Positions 24,344-33,821 of a stretch of DNA of 64,000 nt are shown here, piece after piece. The stretch is from Pseudomonas laurylsulfativorans (lineage in GTDB: Bacteria > Pseudomonadota > Gammaproteobacteria > Pseudomonadales > Pseudomonadaceae), in the NCBI RefSeq assembly GCF_002906155.1, contig NZ_MUJK01000004.1, positions 124,001 through 188,000 on the forward strand, given 5' to 3'. A model generated the notes under the pieces. The model saw nothing but the letters and a program-made list of their open reading frames with translations. It was not told where the DNA came from and ran no database searches. Every line of letters begins with the position of its first letter. Position 1 is the first letter of the stretch. The position numbers and the translations under genes were made by a program.

Positions 24344-25399
24344 ATGGACTTTAGTTTCAGCCGCGACCAACTGCTGTTTCAGGACAACGTCCGCAGCTTT
24401 CTGATCAACGAGGTCACCCCGGAACGTATTCGCGAACTGTGGCAGAGCGACAGCGGGCGCAGTGAACAACTCTGGGCGCAACTGGTGGAGTTGGGCCTGA
24501 CCGCGCTGACCGTGCCCGAGGCGCAGGACGGCATGGGCATGAATGAGCTGGACTTCGTGCTGATCGCTCAGGAGTGCGGTTACGCCGGACTGCCCGAACC
24601 GCTGGTGGACACCATGCTGGTCGGCGTGCCGTTGCTCGCAGCCCTCGATAAGCAACATGCAACGCTCCAGCAATACTGGTTGTCGCGGGTCGCCGAGGGC
24701 AGTGCGCGGCTGGCGGTTGCCGAGCCGGGCAACCCGCTGGTCAGCGATGCCCATGTCGCCGACTTGCTGTTGTTGGCCAATGGCGATGAGGTGCATGCGC
24801 TGGAGCGTGATGCCGTGCGCCTGACCCGCAACGAGTCGGTCGATCCGAGCCGCCAGTTGTTCCAGGTCGAGTGGACGCCAACGCCCGCCACCTGTGTCGC
24901 CAGCGGCGAACAAGGCCGGGGTTTGTGGGTGGCCGCCTGCAACCGTGGCGCCCTCGCCAGTGCCGCGCAATTGTTGGGGCTGGCCAAGCGCATGGTCGAC
25001 CTGGCGGTGGACTACACCTTCGAGCGCAAACAATTCGGCAAACCGGTCGGCTCGTTCCAGGCGGTCAAGCACTTGATGGCCAACGTTGCGGTGCAGATCG
25101 AGTTCGCCAAAGGCCCGCTCTACCGGGCCGCTTATGCGGTGGCTGAGCAGCAACCGGGGCAGGACGTGCTGGTGTCCCACGCCAAACTGGCAACGGCGGA
25201 AGCGGCGATGCTCGCGGCGAAGAACACCATCCAGGCCCACGGCGCGATGGGTTACACCTGGGAAGTCGATTTGCATCTGTTCATGAAGCGCGCCTGGGCG
25301 CTGGACAAGGTTTGGGGCGATCGCGGCCATCACAAAGAGCGGATTCGCGCGGCGTTGTTTGAAGGCAACCCAGAGCTGGGTGCGGGCAGTACGTTTTAA
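24344..25399 (+). CDS. Acyl-CoA dehydrogenase (FadE32-like, second subunit)
   Basis: This 351-residue protein follows CTGAGGAATAGACC. It contains the N-terminal ACAD helical domain (FSRDQLLFQDNVRSFLINEVTPERI), LGLTALTVPEAQDGMGMNELDFVLIAQECGYAGLPEPL, and the C-terminal DYTFERKQFGKPVGSFQAVKHLMANVAV and AHGAMGYTWEVDLHLFMKRAWAL. It lacks the YxGTNEIQR-type ending of its neighbour. This pattern suits the complementary subunit of a heteromeric steroid-type acyl-CoA dehydrogenase. The operon appears to end or attenuate after this gene at a REP doublet. Confidence 0.86.
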   Translation: MDFSFSRDQLLFQDNVRSFLINEVTPERIRELWQSDSGRSEQLWAQLVELGLTALTVPEAQDGMGMNELDFVLIAQECGYAGLPEPLVDTMLVGVPLLAALDKQHATLQQYWLSRVAEGSARLAVAEPGNPLVSDAHVADLLLLANGDEVHALERDAVRLTRNESVDPSRQLFQVEWTPTPATCVASGEQGRGLWVAACNRGALASAAQLLGLAKRMVDLAVDYTFERKQFGKPVGSFQAVKHLMANVAVQIEFAKGPLYRAAYAVAEQQPGQDVLVSHAKLATAEAAMLAAKNTIQAHGAMGYTWEVDLHLFMKRAWALDKVWGDRGHHKERIRAALFEGNPELGAGSTF

Positions 25400-25423
25400 C
25401 CCGTCAGTAAGGGCGACTACACC

Positions 25424-25517
25424 CCTGTGGGAGCGAGCTTGCTCGCGATGAGGCCGGCACATCCAACATCGATGTTGACTGACACTGCGCCATCGCGAGC
25501 AAGCTCGCTCCCACAGG
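25424..25517. repeat. REP doublet
   Basis: Inverted GTGGGAGCGAGCTTGCTCGCGATG units lie between the acyl-CoA dehydrogenase and thiolase genes. No dyad site of the S1-S7 type was found in this gap. Confidence 0.85.
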
Positions 25518-25567
25518 TTTTTCGGCGCCCTCAATACCAGATTTCAACTTTTACACCGAGGTAGACC

Positions 25568-26716
25568 ATGCCTGAAGCTTATATCGTCGACGCCCTGCGC
25601 ACGCCCACCGGGCGGCGCAAGGGTGGTCTGAGCCAGATCCACGCCGCCGACCTGGGCGCCCACGTATTGCGTGCACTGGTCGAGCGTAACGACATTCCCG
25701 ACGAGGATTACGACGATGTGATCTTCGGTTGCGTCGACACCATCGGCCCGCTGGCCGGTGACATCGCTCGCACCAGCTGGCTGGCGGCCGGCCTGTCGCA
25801 ATCGGTGCCGGGCACCACCATCGATCGCCAGTGCGGTTCGTCCCAGCAAGCGGTGCACTTCGCCGCCCAGGCGGTGATGAGTGGCACCCAGGATGTGGTG
25901 ATCGCCGGTGGCGTGCAGACCATGACCCAAATCCCGATTTCCTCGGCGATGATCGCTGCCGAGCCGTTGGGCTTCACCGATCCGTTCAGTGGCTCCGAAG
26001 GCTGGGTGCGGCGCTATGGCGCGCAACCGCCGACCCAGTTCCGTTCGGCGCAGATGATCGCGGAAAAATGGGACCTGTCCCGGGCACAGCTTGAAGCCTA
26101 CTCCCTGGAGTCCCATCGACGTGCCTTGCAGGCCATCGAGCAAGGTCGCTTCAACCGCGAGATCGTGCCGTTGGCCGGTGTGCTGCATGACGAAACCCCG
26201 CGCCAGACCAGCCTGGAAAAAATGGCCGAGCTGGAATTTTTGTTCGGCTGCGACCGGGTGACCGCCGCGGTGTCGAGTCAGACCTGCGACGCGGCCAGCG
26301 CGATGCTGATCGTCTCGGAGGCGGCGCTCAAGCGTTATGGCCTGACGCCACGGGCACGCATCCACCACCTGAGCGTGCGCGCCGAAGACCCGATCTGGAT
26401 GCTTACCGCACCGATCCCGGCCACCGCCTACGCGCTCAAGCGCGCCGGCATGAAGCTCGAAGACATCGACCGCGTGGAGATCAACGAGGCCTTCGCTTCG
26501 GTGGCCATGGCCTGGTTGAAAGAGACGGGTTACCCCCATGAACAGACCAACGTCAACGGCGGCGCGATCGCCCTCGGCCATCCGCTGGGCGCCACCGGCA
26601 CCCGCTTGATGTGCAGCCTGCTGCATGAGCTGGAACGCAGCGGCGGTCGCTTCGGCATGCAGACCATGTGCGAAGGCGGTGGTCAGGCCAACGTGACGAT
26701 CATCGAACGTTTGTAA
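25568..26716 (+). CDS. fadA6: Acetyl-CoA acetyltransferase (FadA6-like thiolase)
   Basis: This 382-residue thiolase has the nucleophilic Cys89 (DRQCGSSQQAVHFAAQ), NEAFASVAMAWL, the HPLGATGTR motif with the catalytic His, and the C-terminal CEGGGQANVTI with the second Cys. Steroid FadA6 cleaves the final beta-keto intermediates of ring C/D degradation to acetyl-CoA and smaller acyl-CoAs. The gene lies just after the FadE pair, separated only by a REP doublet. It has no dyad site of its own and may be reached by read-through from the hsaC promoter. Confidence 0.87.
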   Translation: MPEAYIVDALRTPTGRRKGGLSQIHAADLGAHVLRALVERNDIPDEDYDDVIFGCVDTIGPLAGDIARTSWLAAGLSQSVPGTTIDRQCGSSQQAVHFAAQAVMSGTQDVVIAGGVQTMTQIPISSAMIAAEPLGFTDPFSGSEGWVRRYGAQPPTQFRSAQMIAEKWDLSRAQLEAYSLESHRRALQAIEQGRFNREIVPLAGVLHDETPRQTSLEKMAELEFLFGCDRVTAAVSSQTCDAASAMLIVSEAALKRYGLTPRARIHHLSVRAEDPIWMLTAPIPATAYALKRAGMKLEDIDRVEINEAFASVAMAWLKETGYPHEQTNVNGGAIALGHPLGATGTRLMCSLLHELERSGGRFGMQTMCEGGGQANVTIIERL

Positions 26717-26733
26717 CCCAGGATGCCACCGAT

Positions 26734-26837
26734 CCTGTAGGAGCGAGCTTGCTCGCGATGGTCGTTAACGAATACGCGGGGTTTCTGGATAACCGCGTCG
26801 TTCTTGAGTCCATCGCGAGCAGGCTCGCTCCTACAGG
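26734..26837. repeat. REPIN
   Basis: Inverted GTAGGAGCGAGC units with the internal GTTAACGA...CTTGAGTCCATCGCGAG segment lie between the thiolase gene and the next SDR gene. Same subfamily as 6593-6695. Confidence 0.85.
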
Positions 26838-26877
26838 GGATTGTGTCGACCCGTGATGAATTTGAAGGAAGTAGAAC

Positions 26878-27753
26878 ATGAAAATCTGTGAAAACCGCGT
26901 CGTGATCATCACCGGTGCCGGCGGTGGCCTGGGCCGCGCCTACGCGCTGGCTTTCGCCGCCGAAGGCGCGAAAGTGGTGGTCAACGACATCAACCGCGAA
27001 GCAGCACTGGCGGTGGTCGGTGAGATCCTCGGTCAGGGTGGCAGTGCCGTGGCCAACAGCGACGACATCACCCGCTATGACTCGGCAGGGCTGATCGTGC
27101 GCCAGGCCATCGAAACCTTCGGCGACCTGAACGTGGTGGTCAACAACGCTGGCATCTGCCGCGACCGCATGTTCGCCAGCCTCAGCGAATCCGACTGGGA
27201 CGCCGTGGTGGCCGTGCACCTCAAGGGCCACTTCTGCATTTCCAGCCATGCCGTGAAGTACTGGCGTGAGCAGGCCAAGGGCGGCGCGAAGGTTGATGCA
27301 CGGATCATCAACACCAGTTCCGGCGCCGGTTTGCAGGGCTCCATTGGCCAGTCCAACTACGCGGCGGCCAAGGGCGGTATTGCTTCGCTGACGCTGGTGC
27401 AGGCTGCTGAACTGCGCCGCTACGGGATCACTGTCAACGCCTTGGCGCCGGCCGCGCGCACCGGCATGACCGAGCAGGTGTTCGCCGACACCATGAAAAA
27501 GCCGGAAGAGGGTTTCGATTACTTCGCCCCGGAAAACGTCGCACCGCTGGTGGTGTGGCTCGGCTCCGAGGCGTCCGCCGAGGTGACCGGGCAGATGTTC
27601 GAAGTCGAGGGCGGCAAGTTGTCGATTGCCGACGGTTGGCGCCGTGGTCCGCAACTGGATCGCCAGGGTCGCTGGGCGGTGGGCGAGATGGGCGAGGCCG
27701 TTGCGCAACTGCTGACGCAAGCGGTTCCGGCGGCCAAAGTGTACGGAAGCTGA
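26878..27753 (+). CDS. SDR family oxidoreductase (HSD17B4/Hsd4A-like; possible IpdF role)
   Basis: This 291-residue SDR is preceded by GAAGGAAGTAGAAC. It shows ITGAGGGLGRAYALAFAAEGAKVVVNDIN (acidic Asp, NAD-type), NNAGICRDRMFASLSESDW, NTSSGAGLQGS and YAAAKGG. The RDRMFASLSESDWDAVVAVHLKGHF stretch is typical of the multifunctional-enzyme-type 3-hydroxyacyl-CoA dehydrogenases and 17β-HSD4-like proteins. In a HIP context it may oxidise a hydroxy-CoA intermediate (IpdF role) or a beta-hydroxyacyl-CoA. It is the last recognisable catabolic gene of the cluster. Confidence 0.83.
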   Translation: MKICENRVVIITGAGGGLGRAYALAFAAEGAKVVVNDINREAALAVVGEILGQGGSAVANSDDITRYDSAGLIVRQAIETFGDLNVVVNNAGICRDRMFASLSESDWDAVVAVHLKGHFCISSHAVKYWREQAKGGAKVDARIINTSSGAGLQGSIGQSNYAAAKGGIASLTLVQAAELRRYGITVNALAPAARTGMTEQVFADTMKKPEEGFDYFAPENVAPLVVWLGSEASAEVTGQMFEVEGGKLSIADGWRRGPQLDRQGRWAVGEMGEAVAQLLTQAVPAAKVYGS

Positions 27754-27815
27754 AAAAGTCCGGCCTCGGGAGGGCGGCGCGCGGCTATAATCGGCCCACG
27801 CTCCAAAGCCGATCA

Positions 27816-27847
27816 CCTGTGGGAGCGAGCAAGCTCGCTCCCACAGG
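27816..27847. repeat. REP palindrome
   Basis: A perfect 32-nt palindrome of the GGGAGCGAGC family lies between the SDR gene and the DUF1993 gene, and so marks the right edge of the steroid cluster. Confidence 0.85.
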
Positions 27848-27885
27848 TGGACGGCGTTTCCCTCCGTCACCACACGAGACCTGCC

Positions 27886-28395
27886 ATGACCATTTCCCTG
27901 TACGACGCTTCCGTGCCTGTTTTCCAGCAAATGCTCAACGCCCTGAGCGATGTACTGAAAAAGGCCGAGGCTCACGCCACCGAAAAAAACATCGACCCTA
28001 ACGCCTTCCTGCAAGCGCGCCTGTTCCCGGACATGTTCCCGCTGGTGCGTCAGGTGCAGATCGCCGTTGATTTCAGCAAGGGCGTTAGCGGCCGTCTGGC
28101 CGAAGTCGAACTGCCGAAGTACGACGACACGGAAACCACCTTCGCCGATCTGCAAGCACTGATTGCCAAGGCCCTGGCCTTCATCGGCAGCATTACGCCT
28201 GCGCAGATCAACGGCAAGGAAGGCATCGAGATCGTCACCCGTCCGGGCACGCCTAAAGAGAAGCGTTTCAGCGGCCAGTCGTACCTGCTGACCTACGGCC
28301 TGCCGCAGTTCTTCTTCCACGTCACCACCACTTACGCACTGCTGCGTCACAATGGCGTGGAAGTGGGCAAGCGCGACTACATGGGCGCGTTCTAA
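27886..28395 (+). CDS. DUF1993 family protein
   Basis: This 169-residue soluble protein begins TISLYDASVPVFQQMLNALSDVLKKAEAHA and continues LQARLFPDMFPLVRQVQIAVDFSKG, a helical DinB-like fold typical of DUF1993. The family occurs widely in proteobacteria and fungi without a known activity. A strong terminator follows at 28411-28447. It appears unrelated to the steroid cluster. Confidence 0.85.
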   Translation: MTISLYDASVPVFQQMLNALSDVLKKAEAHATEKNIDPNAFLQARLFPDMFPLVRQVQIAVDFSKGVSGRLAEVELPKYDDTETTFADLQALIAKALAFIGSITPAQINGKEGIEIVTRPGTPKEKRFSGQSYLLTYGLPQFFFHVTTTYALLRHNGVEVGKRDYMGAF

Positions 28396-28410
28396 ACCGT
28401 CCAGGTACAA

Positions 28411-28447
28411 AAAAGCCCGCCAAGGTTTGCGCCTTGGCGGGCTTTTT
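28411..28447. terminator. Bidirectional terminator
   Basis: Stem AAAGCCCGCCAAGG / CCTTGGCGGGCTTT flanked by A and T runs, between the convergent DUF1993 and sstT genes. Confidence 0.92.
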
Positions 28448-28474
28448 CATACATGACTCATGCAGTGCAGACCT

Positions 28475-28576
28475 TTGTAGCAGCGAGCTTGCTCGGGAAG
28501 AACCCAAGCGCAACGCGTTAATCCAGAAAGAACGCGTTATCGTTAACGTCCATCGCGAGCGAGCTCGCTCCTACAG
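28475..28576. repeat. REPIN
   Basis: Inverted AGCGAGC units; the internal segment reads as the reverse complement of the 6593-6695 REPIN interior. It lies just downstream of sstT. Confidence 0.8.
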
Positions 28577-28587
28577 TAGGGGGAGTG

Positions 28588-29820
28588 TCAGGCCAGACGT
28601 TCTGCTTTTGCCTCTTCACCCAGGCAAGCCGCCGCGGTGAACAGCACGTCGGTGGAGGAGTTCAGTGCAGTCTCCGCCGAATCCTGCAACACACCAATGA
28701 TGAAACCGACCGCCACCACCTGCATGGCGATTTCGCTCGGGATGCCGAACAGGCTGCACGCCAGTGGAATCAGCAACAGCGAACCACCGGCCACACCCGA
28801 AGCACCGCAGGCGCAGATCGCCGCGACGACGCTCAGGAGGATCGCGGTGGGAATGTCCACGGCGATGCCTAGCGTGTGCACCGCTGCCAAGGTCAGTACG
28901 GTGATGGTGATCGCCGCGCCGGCCATGTTGATGGTCGCGCCCAGCGGGATCGATACGGAGTAGGTGTCTTCGTGCAGGCCCAGGCGCTTGCTCAACTCCA
29001 GATTGACCGGAATGTTAGCCGCCGAGCTGCGGGTGAAGAATGCGGTGATGCCGCTTTCGCGCAGGCAGGTGAGCACCAGCGGGTACGGGTTGCGACGCAG
29101 TTTCCAGAACACGATGAGCGGGTTCATCACCAACGCCACGAACACCATGCAACCGAGCAGTATAGCCAGCAGGTGCGCGTAGCCGATCAGTGCGCCGAAA
29201 CCGGAAGTGGCCAGGGTCGAAGCCACCAGGCCGAAGATGCCCAGCGGGGCGAAGCTGATCACCAGACGCACGATCACCGTCACGCCGTTGGACAGGTCGC
29301 CCAGCACTTCACGGGTGGTGTCGCCGGCGTGACGAATGGCGATGCCCATGCCGATGGCCCAGGCCAGAATGCCGATGAAATTGGCGTTCATCAGGGCGCT
29401 GACCGGATTATCGACCACGCTCAGCAACAGGCTTTGCAACACTTCGCCAATCCCGCCTGGCGCTGTGACCGCGACGTCCTGGGTCGACAGCACGAGGCTC
29501 GACGGGAACATCATGCTGGCAACCACCGCGACCACGGCGGCGGCGAATGTGCCCAGCAGATACAGAAACAGAATCGGCCGGATGTGGGTTTCCTGACCGT
29601 GCTTGTGGTTGGCGATGGAGGCCATGACCAGCACGAACACCAGAATCGGCGCGACCGCTTTCAGTGCGGAGACAAACACTTTGCCGATGAACGCTGTGGA
29701 TTTCGCCGCGTCAGGGGCAAGCAGGGCCAGGGCAATACCGGCAATCAGGCCGATCACGATTTGTGTGACCAGGCTCAAGCGTTTCAGGCGTTGCAATAGA
29801 GAAGGGGATGAAGCAGTCAT
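28588..29820 (-). CDS. sstT: Serine/threonine:Na+ symporter SstT
   Basis: This 410-residue polytopic membrane protein belongs to the dicarboxylate/amino acid:cation symporter family. Characteristic stretches are [24 protein letters not shown], then [30 protein letters not shown], and [24 protein letters not shown]. These correspond to the re-entrant hairpins and substrate/sodium site of SstT. It imports serine and threonine with sodium. The length is within the usual 400-415 range. It is followed by a REPIN and is convergent with the DUF1993 gene. Confidence 0.93.
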   Translation of the reverse strand: MTASSPSLLQRLKRLSLVTQIVIGLIAGIALALLAPDAAKSTAFIGKVFVSALKAVAPILVFVLVMASIANHKHGQETHIRPILFLYLLGTFAAAVVAVVASMMFPSSLVLSTQDVAVTAPGGIGEVLQSLLLSVVDNPVSALMNANFIGILAWAIGMGIAIRHAGDTTREVLGDLSNGVTVIVRLVISFAPLGIFGLVASTLATSGFGALIGYAHLLAILLGCMVFVALVMNPLIVFWKLRRNPYPLVLTCLRESGITAFFTRSSAANIPVNLELSKRLGLHEDTYSVSIPLGATINMAGAAITITVLTLAAVHTLGIAVDIPTAILLSVVAAICACGASGVAGGSLLLIPLACSLFGIPSEIAMQVVAVGFIIGVLQDSAETALNSSTDVLFTAAACLGEEAKAERLA

Positions 29821-30125
29821 AAAACGGCATCTCTGATTTTTTAGGTGCAGGGTTTCGCAGGTGCAAAGCTACAAACAGGGCAGGCCGCAGGCAGGAAACC
29901 GAGAAGGAAACACAGGGTGTACGTTTTTCAGGGCGCGGACTTTATCACAGCGCAGGCACGATCTTTCAGACCTGTGACGAACTGCCACCATGGCATTCAA
30001 CGAGATAGGCAGGTTCGTGCAACCGCGCGCGGAAACACTCTGTTAAGATTCGCCATCCTCATTTTCATGTCTGCCAGTGGGCCTTCGGGCTATCGCTGGT
30101 GTCGTCGTTTTTTCTGGAGTTCTGC
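29821..30125. other. Intergenic region between divergent sstT and the MFS gene
   Basis: No gene or recognisable RNA is visible in this 305-bp stretch. It must hold the promoters of both genes, but I cannot point to convincing -35/-10 pairs. Confidence 0.5.
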
Positions 30126-31280
30126 ATGCTGTTGCCCATTCTTCTGTTGTCTGCCGCCGGATTCACGGTGCTGACCACGGAATTCATCATCGTCGGCCTG
30201 TTACCGGCCATCGCCCGGGACCTGGACGTCAGCATCCCGCAGGCCGGTTTGCTGGTGACCTTGTTCGCCTTCACCGTGGCCGCGTTCGGGCCGTTCCTGA
30301 CGGCGTACTTCGCCCGCTTCGAACGGCGCAAGCTGTTCATCTCGGTGCTGATCATGTTTGGCCTGGCCAACACGGTGGCGGCGCTGGCGCCGAACATCTG
30401 GGTGATGGCGTTTGCCCGGTTGATTCCGGCGCTGGGGCTGCCGGTGTTCTGGGCGCTGGCCAGTGAGACGGCGGTGGACATCGTCGGGCCGGATTACGCC
30501 GGGCGCGCCATCGCCAAGATCGGCTTCGGCATCGTCTGCGCCACGGTGTTCGGCATTCCGGTGGGCACGCTGATTTCCGATGCGTTCGGCTGGCGCAGTG
30601 CCTTTGCGATTTTGGCGGTCATCGCCTTTGCCAAGGCGTTGCTGCTGTTTATCTACCTGCCGAAAACCAATCTGCACCAGCATCAGGTGAGCTTGCGGTC
30701 ACAATTCAAGATCCTGCGCAGCCCGCTGATGCTCGGTCACGTGCTGCTGTCGGTGGTTGTGTTCAGCGGCATGTTCACGGCTTATACCTACCTGGCCGAC
30801 ATTCTCGAACGCCTGGCCGGTTTCAACGGCACGGTGGTTGGCTGGTGTCTGATGGGCTTCGGCGCGGTCGGGCTGATCGGCAACTCCCTGGGTGGCCGGG
30901 CGGTGGATCGTCATCCGCTGATGGCGTCGATGATGTTCTGTGCGTTCATGATTGCCGGCCTGGTGGCGCTGGTGCCGAACATTCATTCGCCGGTCGGCCT
31001 GGCGGCGGCTATGGGCATCTGGGGCGTGACCCAGGCGGCGTTGTTCCTGGTCAGCCATGTGCGCCTGATGAAAGCCGCGCCCGAAGCGCCGGCGTTCGCC
31101 GCGTCGCTGAACATCGCCGGGGCCAACCTCGGTATCGGCCTGGGCGCGATGATTGGGGGGCGGGTGATCGACAGCGTCGGCCTGCAAGGCCTTGGCTTCG
31201 CCGCGGCGGCGTTTATCCTCGCCTCGATCCTGCTGGCGATTGCGCTGATGACCTTCAAACCTCGGGAAGTCTGCGCCTGA
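30126..31280 (+). CDS. MFS transporter, DHA1-type drug/metabolite exporter
   Basis: The product has 384 residues from the ATG at 30126, with GGAG about 9 nt upstream; a GTG at 30099 is less likely. Twelve hydrophobic segments are visible, with TTEFIIVGLLPAIARDLDVSIPQAGLLVTLFAFTVAAFGPFLTAYFARFERRKLF at the N-terminus (the RxxxRR-type loop 2-3 motif). This N-terminus resembles the AraJ/YdhP exporters of sugars, nucleosides or drugs. The substrate is unknown. It ends 4 nt before the convergent nhaR stop. Confidence 0.85.
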   Translation: MLLPILLLSAAGFTVLTTEFIIVGLLPAIARDLDVSIPQAGLLVTLFAFTVAAFGPFLTAYFARFERRKLFISVLIMFGLANTVAALAPNIWVMAFARLIPALGLPVFWALASETAVDIVGPDYAGRAIAKIGFGIVCATVFGIPVGTLISDAFGWRSAFAILAVIAFAKALLLFIYLPKTNLHQHQVSLRSQFKILRSPLMLGHVLLSVVVFSGMFTAYTYLADILERLAGFNGTVVGWCLMGFGAVGLIGNSLGGRAVDRHPLMASMMFCAFMIAGLVALVPNIHSPVGLAAAMGIWGVTQAALFLVSHVRLMKAAPEAPAFAASLNIAGANLGIGLGAMIGGRVIDSVGLQGLGFAAAAFILASILLAIALMTFKPREVCA

Positions 31281-31284
31281 GGCG

Positions 31285-32184
31285 TTAAAACGCGGTAAAC
31301 AGCTCGCGTCGGGCACCTTCGGTAATGGCGACAATGCCGGGGTGCTTGACCTTGCGCTCCACTGAGATGGCATAGAACGACTCGCTCACGGCGTCGGTCT
31401 GGCCGATCACTTCCACGCCATATTGGCGTTGCACTTCATCGGCAATCACGCTCGGGCCGATGAATATTCCGCTACCGGATTGGCCGAAGGCCTGCATCAG
31501 TGCGCTGTCGTCGAATTCGCCGACGATCTGCGGCTGGATCTGCTGCTCGGCAAACCAGCGCTGCAAGCGGCTGCGTATCACGGTTTCCGGGCCGGGAATC
31601 AGCAGTGGCGCACCGTGCAGATTGCGCGGGAAGTCATGTCCATAACGTGCCGCGAGCTCAGGGGTGGCGAAAAAGCTAATCCCGCACTCACCGAGTTTCT
31701 GGCTGTAGCCCTTGATGTCCAGGTGCGACGGCATCGGGCTGTCGGATATCACCAGGTCCAGGCGCTGGATCGCCAAGTCGGCCAACAAACGTTCGAGCTT
31801 GTCTTCGCGACACGTGATGCGCAGCGGTTCGCTCAGCTCCATGGTCGGTGCGATCAGGCGATAGACGATGGATTTGGGCACCACGTCGGCTACCCCTACG
31901 CGAAACAGGATCTGCTGTTCATTGGGTTGTGCCCGCAGCATGAGTTCCAGTTCGCCCCCCAACTGAAACATTTGCTCGGCATAGGGCAACGCCTGGCGTC
32001 CGGCCTCGGTCAGTTCGAGTTGCCGTCCGACGCGCCGAAACAACTCGATACCAAAGGTCTGTTCCAGTAATGAAATCTGCCCGCTGATGGTTTGCGGCGT
32101 GAGGTTCAGTTGCTCGCAAGCGCGCACGATGCTGCCGGTCTTGGCCACCACCCAGAAGTAATGCAATTGCCGATAGTTGAGCAT
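31285..32184 (-). CDS. nhaR: LysR-family transcriptional activator NhaR
   Basis: This 299-residue LysR regulator has the N-terminal HTH MLNYRQLHYFWVVAKTGSIVRACEQLNLTPQTISGQISLLEQTFGIELFRRVGR and the effector domain continuing VGVADVVPKSIVYRLI. The N-terminus and the VADVVPK segment are characteristic of NhaR, the sodium-responsive activator of the NhaA antiporter in enterobacteria. No nhaA gene is near, so its target here is unknown. It is divergent from a small lipoprotein gene. Confidence 0.88.
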   Translation of the reverse strand: MLNYRQLHYFWVVAKTGSIVRACEQLNLTPQTISGQISLLEQTFGIELFRRVGRQLELTEAGRQALPYAEQMFQLGGELELMLRAQPNEQQILFRVGVADVVPKSIVYRLIAPTMELSEPLRITCREDKLERLLADLAIQRLDLVISDSPMPSHLDIKGYSQKLGECGISFFATPELAARYGHDFPRNLHGAPLLIPGPETVIRSRLQRWFAEQQIQPQIVGEFDDSALMQAFGQSGSGIFIGPSVIADEVQRQYGVEVIGQTDAVSESFYAISVERKVKHPGIVAITEGARRELFTAF

Positions 32185-32319
32185 GGCGATCTACAGTTCG
32201 TAAAAACCGAAGTATAGCCGCTGAAAATACGAATTTTCCTGAAGTATTCACTTCCCTAGAATGCATCGCTATCAACGGGCCATCGTTCAGGTCCCGTTCG
32301 TTCTATCGAGGAATGCATC

Positions 32320-32556
32320 ATGAAGCTGAAAACCACGGCACTGCTAATCACGTCTTTACTGGTACTGGCCGGTTGCGACCAGGCCGAGAAAAGCGCGCAG
32401 CAGTTGATGGGCAAGGCTGCCGAAAGCGCCAAACAGGCGATTGACGATACTCACAAGGCCGCCGAACAAGCGCTCAGCGATGCCACCGGCAGTAGCAAAA
32501 AAGAATCATCGGAAAAAGATGCGGAAAAATCCGAATCTTCCTCCCAGGAAATCTAA
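32320..32556 (+). CDS. Small Ala/Lys-rich lipoprotein
   Basis: The 78-residue product has a lipoprotein signal (LLVLAGC) and a mature, charged helical region rich in Ala, Lys and Ser (EKSAQQLMGKAAESAKQAIDDTHKAAEQAL), ending in a Ser/Glu/Lys tail. The heptad-like pattern suggests a coiled coil. It resembles small Pseudomonas envelope lipoproteins of unknown function. The ribosome binding site is ATCGAGGAATGC. Confidence 0.8.
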   Translation: MKLKTTALLITSLLVLAGCDQAEKSAQQLMGKAAESAKQAIDDTHKAAEQALSDATGSSKKESSEKDAEKSESSSQEI

Positions 32557-32585
32557 ACCGCATTACAACGAGTCAGGACTGACCC

Positions 32586-33335
32586 ATGGATTACCTTTTA
32601 CAACTTGCCGCCAGCCCCACCGCCTGGGTCGCCCTGGCCACCCTGGTGGTGATGGAAATCGTGCTCGGCATCGATAACCTGATCTTCATCTCGATCCTGA
32701 CCAACAAGCTGCCCGAGCAGCACCGGCAGAAGGCGCGACGTATCGGTATCGGCATGGCGCTGATCCTGCGACTGGGCCTGTTGAGCACCATCGCGTTCAT
32801 TGTTCAGTTGACGGCTCCAGTGATCGAGATTCTCGGCCACGCGTTCTCCTGGAAGGACATGATCCTGATCGCTGGTGGCTTGTTCCTGTTGTGGAAGGCG
32901 ACCACCGAGATCCATCACAGCATGGACCCGGCCCCGGATGATCCGACGTCGAAGACATCCACCGTGACCTTGGGCTTTGCTGCGGCGATTGGTCAGATTC
33001 TGATGCTGGACATGGTGTTCTCCATCGACAGTATCATCACCGCAGTCGGCATGACCGAGCACTTGCCGATCATGATCATCGCGGTGGTGGTGTCGGTGCT
33101 GGTGATGTTGTTCGCGGCTGATCCGCTGGCGAAGTTCATCAACGACAACCCGACGGTGGTGATGCTTGCCCTGGGCTTCCTGATCATGATCGGCATGACA
33201 CTGATCGCCGAAGGCTTCGGCGCCCACGTACCGAAAGGCTACGTCTATGCGGCCATGGCTTTCTCGGCTTCGATCGAGGTGCTCAACATGATGTCCCGCC
33301 GGTCCAGGGAGAAGCGCTTAGCCACTGAAGCTTAA
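32586..33335 (+). CDS. TerC family integral membrane protein
   Basis: This 249-residue protein has about seven hydrophobic segments and the TerC-family signature acidic residues inside membrane segments: [23 protein letters not shown] near the N-terminus and [16 protein letters not shown] in the middle. It resembles E. coli YgdQ and the N-terminal part of YoaE. TerC proteins have been linked to metal (Mn) efflux and to tellurite resistance, but the role of this subgroup is not established. A terminator follows at 33351-33390. Confidence 0.88.
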   Translation: MDYLLQLAASPTAWVALATLVVMEIVLGIDNLIFISILTNKLPEQHRQKARRIGIGMALILRLGLLSTIAFIVQLTAPVIEILGHAFSWKDMILIAGGLFLLWKATTEIHHSMDPAPDDPTSKTSTVTLGFAAAIGQILMLDMVFSIDSIITAVGMTEHLPIMIIAVVVSVLVMLFAADPLAKFINDNPTVVMLALGFLIMIGMTLIAEGFGAHVPKGYVYAAMAFSASIEVLNMMSRRSREKRLATEA

Positions 33336-33350
33336 GCGTCGCTGCAAAGA

Positions 33351-33390
33351 AACGGCCGCCTGAACTCCCAGAGTACAGGCGGCCGTTTTT
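33351..33390 (+). terminator. Rho-independent terminator after the terC-like gene
   Basis: Stem AACGGCCGCCTG / CAGGCGGCCGTT with a T run; usable from both strands. Confidence 0.9.
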
Positions 33391-33414
33391 GTTGGTGTCG
33401 GGTAAGCGTGTTGG

Positions 33415-33582
33415 TCAGTGGGCGTTGGCGTGTTGACTTGGCGACTTGTCCTCTTGCGGTGCAGGTGCTGGCTGAACAGGGTGGTGGTGGCGGCGAGTAA
33501 TGCGCAGCACGCCCCACAGCATGGCGGCGGCTACCGCCAGCCATCCGCAAATCAACATCGCAATGATCATGGTCAGGCTCAT
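33415..33582 (-). CDS. Small single-pass membrane protein
   Basis: The product has 55 residues from the ATG at 33582, which has a strong AGAGGAGGCACAG site. The N-terminal hydrophobic helix MSLTMIIAMLICGWLAVAAAMLWGVL is followed by a basic stretch RITRRHHH and a Pro/Gln-rich tail. By the positive-inside rule the C-terminus is cytoplasmic. I do not recognise a family. It is convergent with the terC-like gene. Confidence 0.7.
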   Translation of the reverse strand: MSLTMIIAMLICGWLAVAAAMLWGVLRITRRHHHPVQPAPAPQEDKSPSQHANAH

Positions 33583-33821
33583 CTGTGCCTCCTCTTTGCC
33601 CTGCTGCGGGCACACACGCTTCGCTGTCGTCTCTCTAGGGGACAGTCTAGCCGTTGCTGTATTTCAGGCTATTGACCGAAAGTCGGCAGACACCAACCAG
33701 TTTGCTCTATCGAACGTACTGGACTGCCGTTTAAAGCTATACCGTAGCGGCGCGGCGCCCTATGATCGACGACCAAGCCGGGAATGGGATTGCCTGGCGT
33801 CTGAACCTGAACAAGAGAGAG

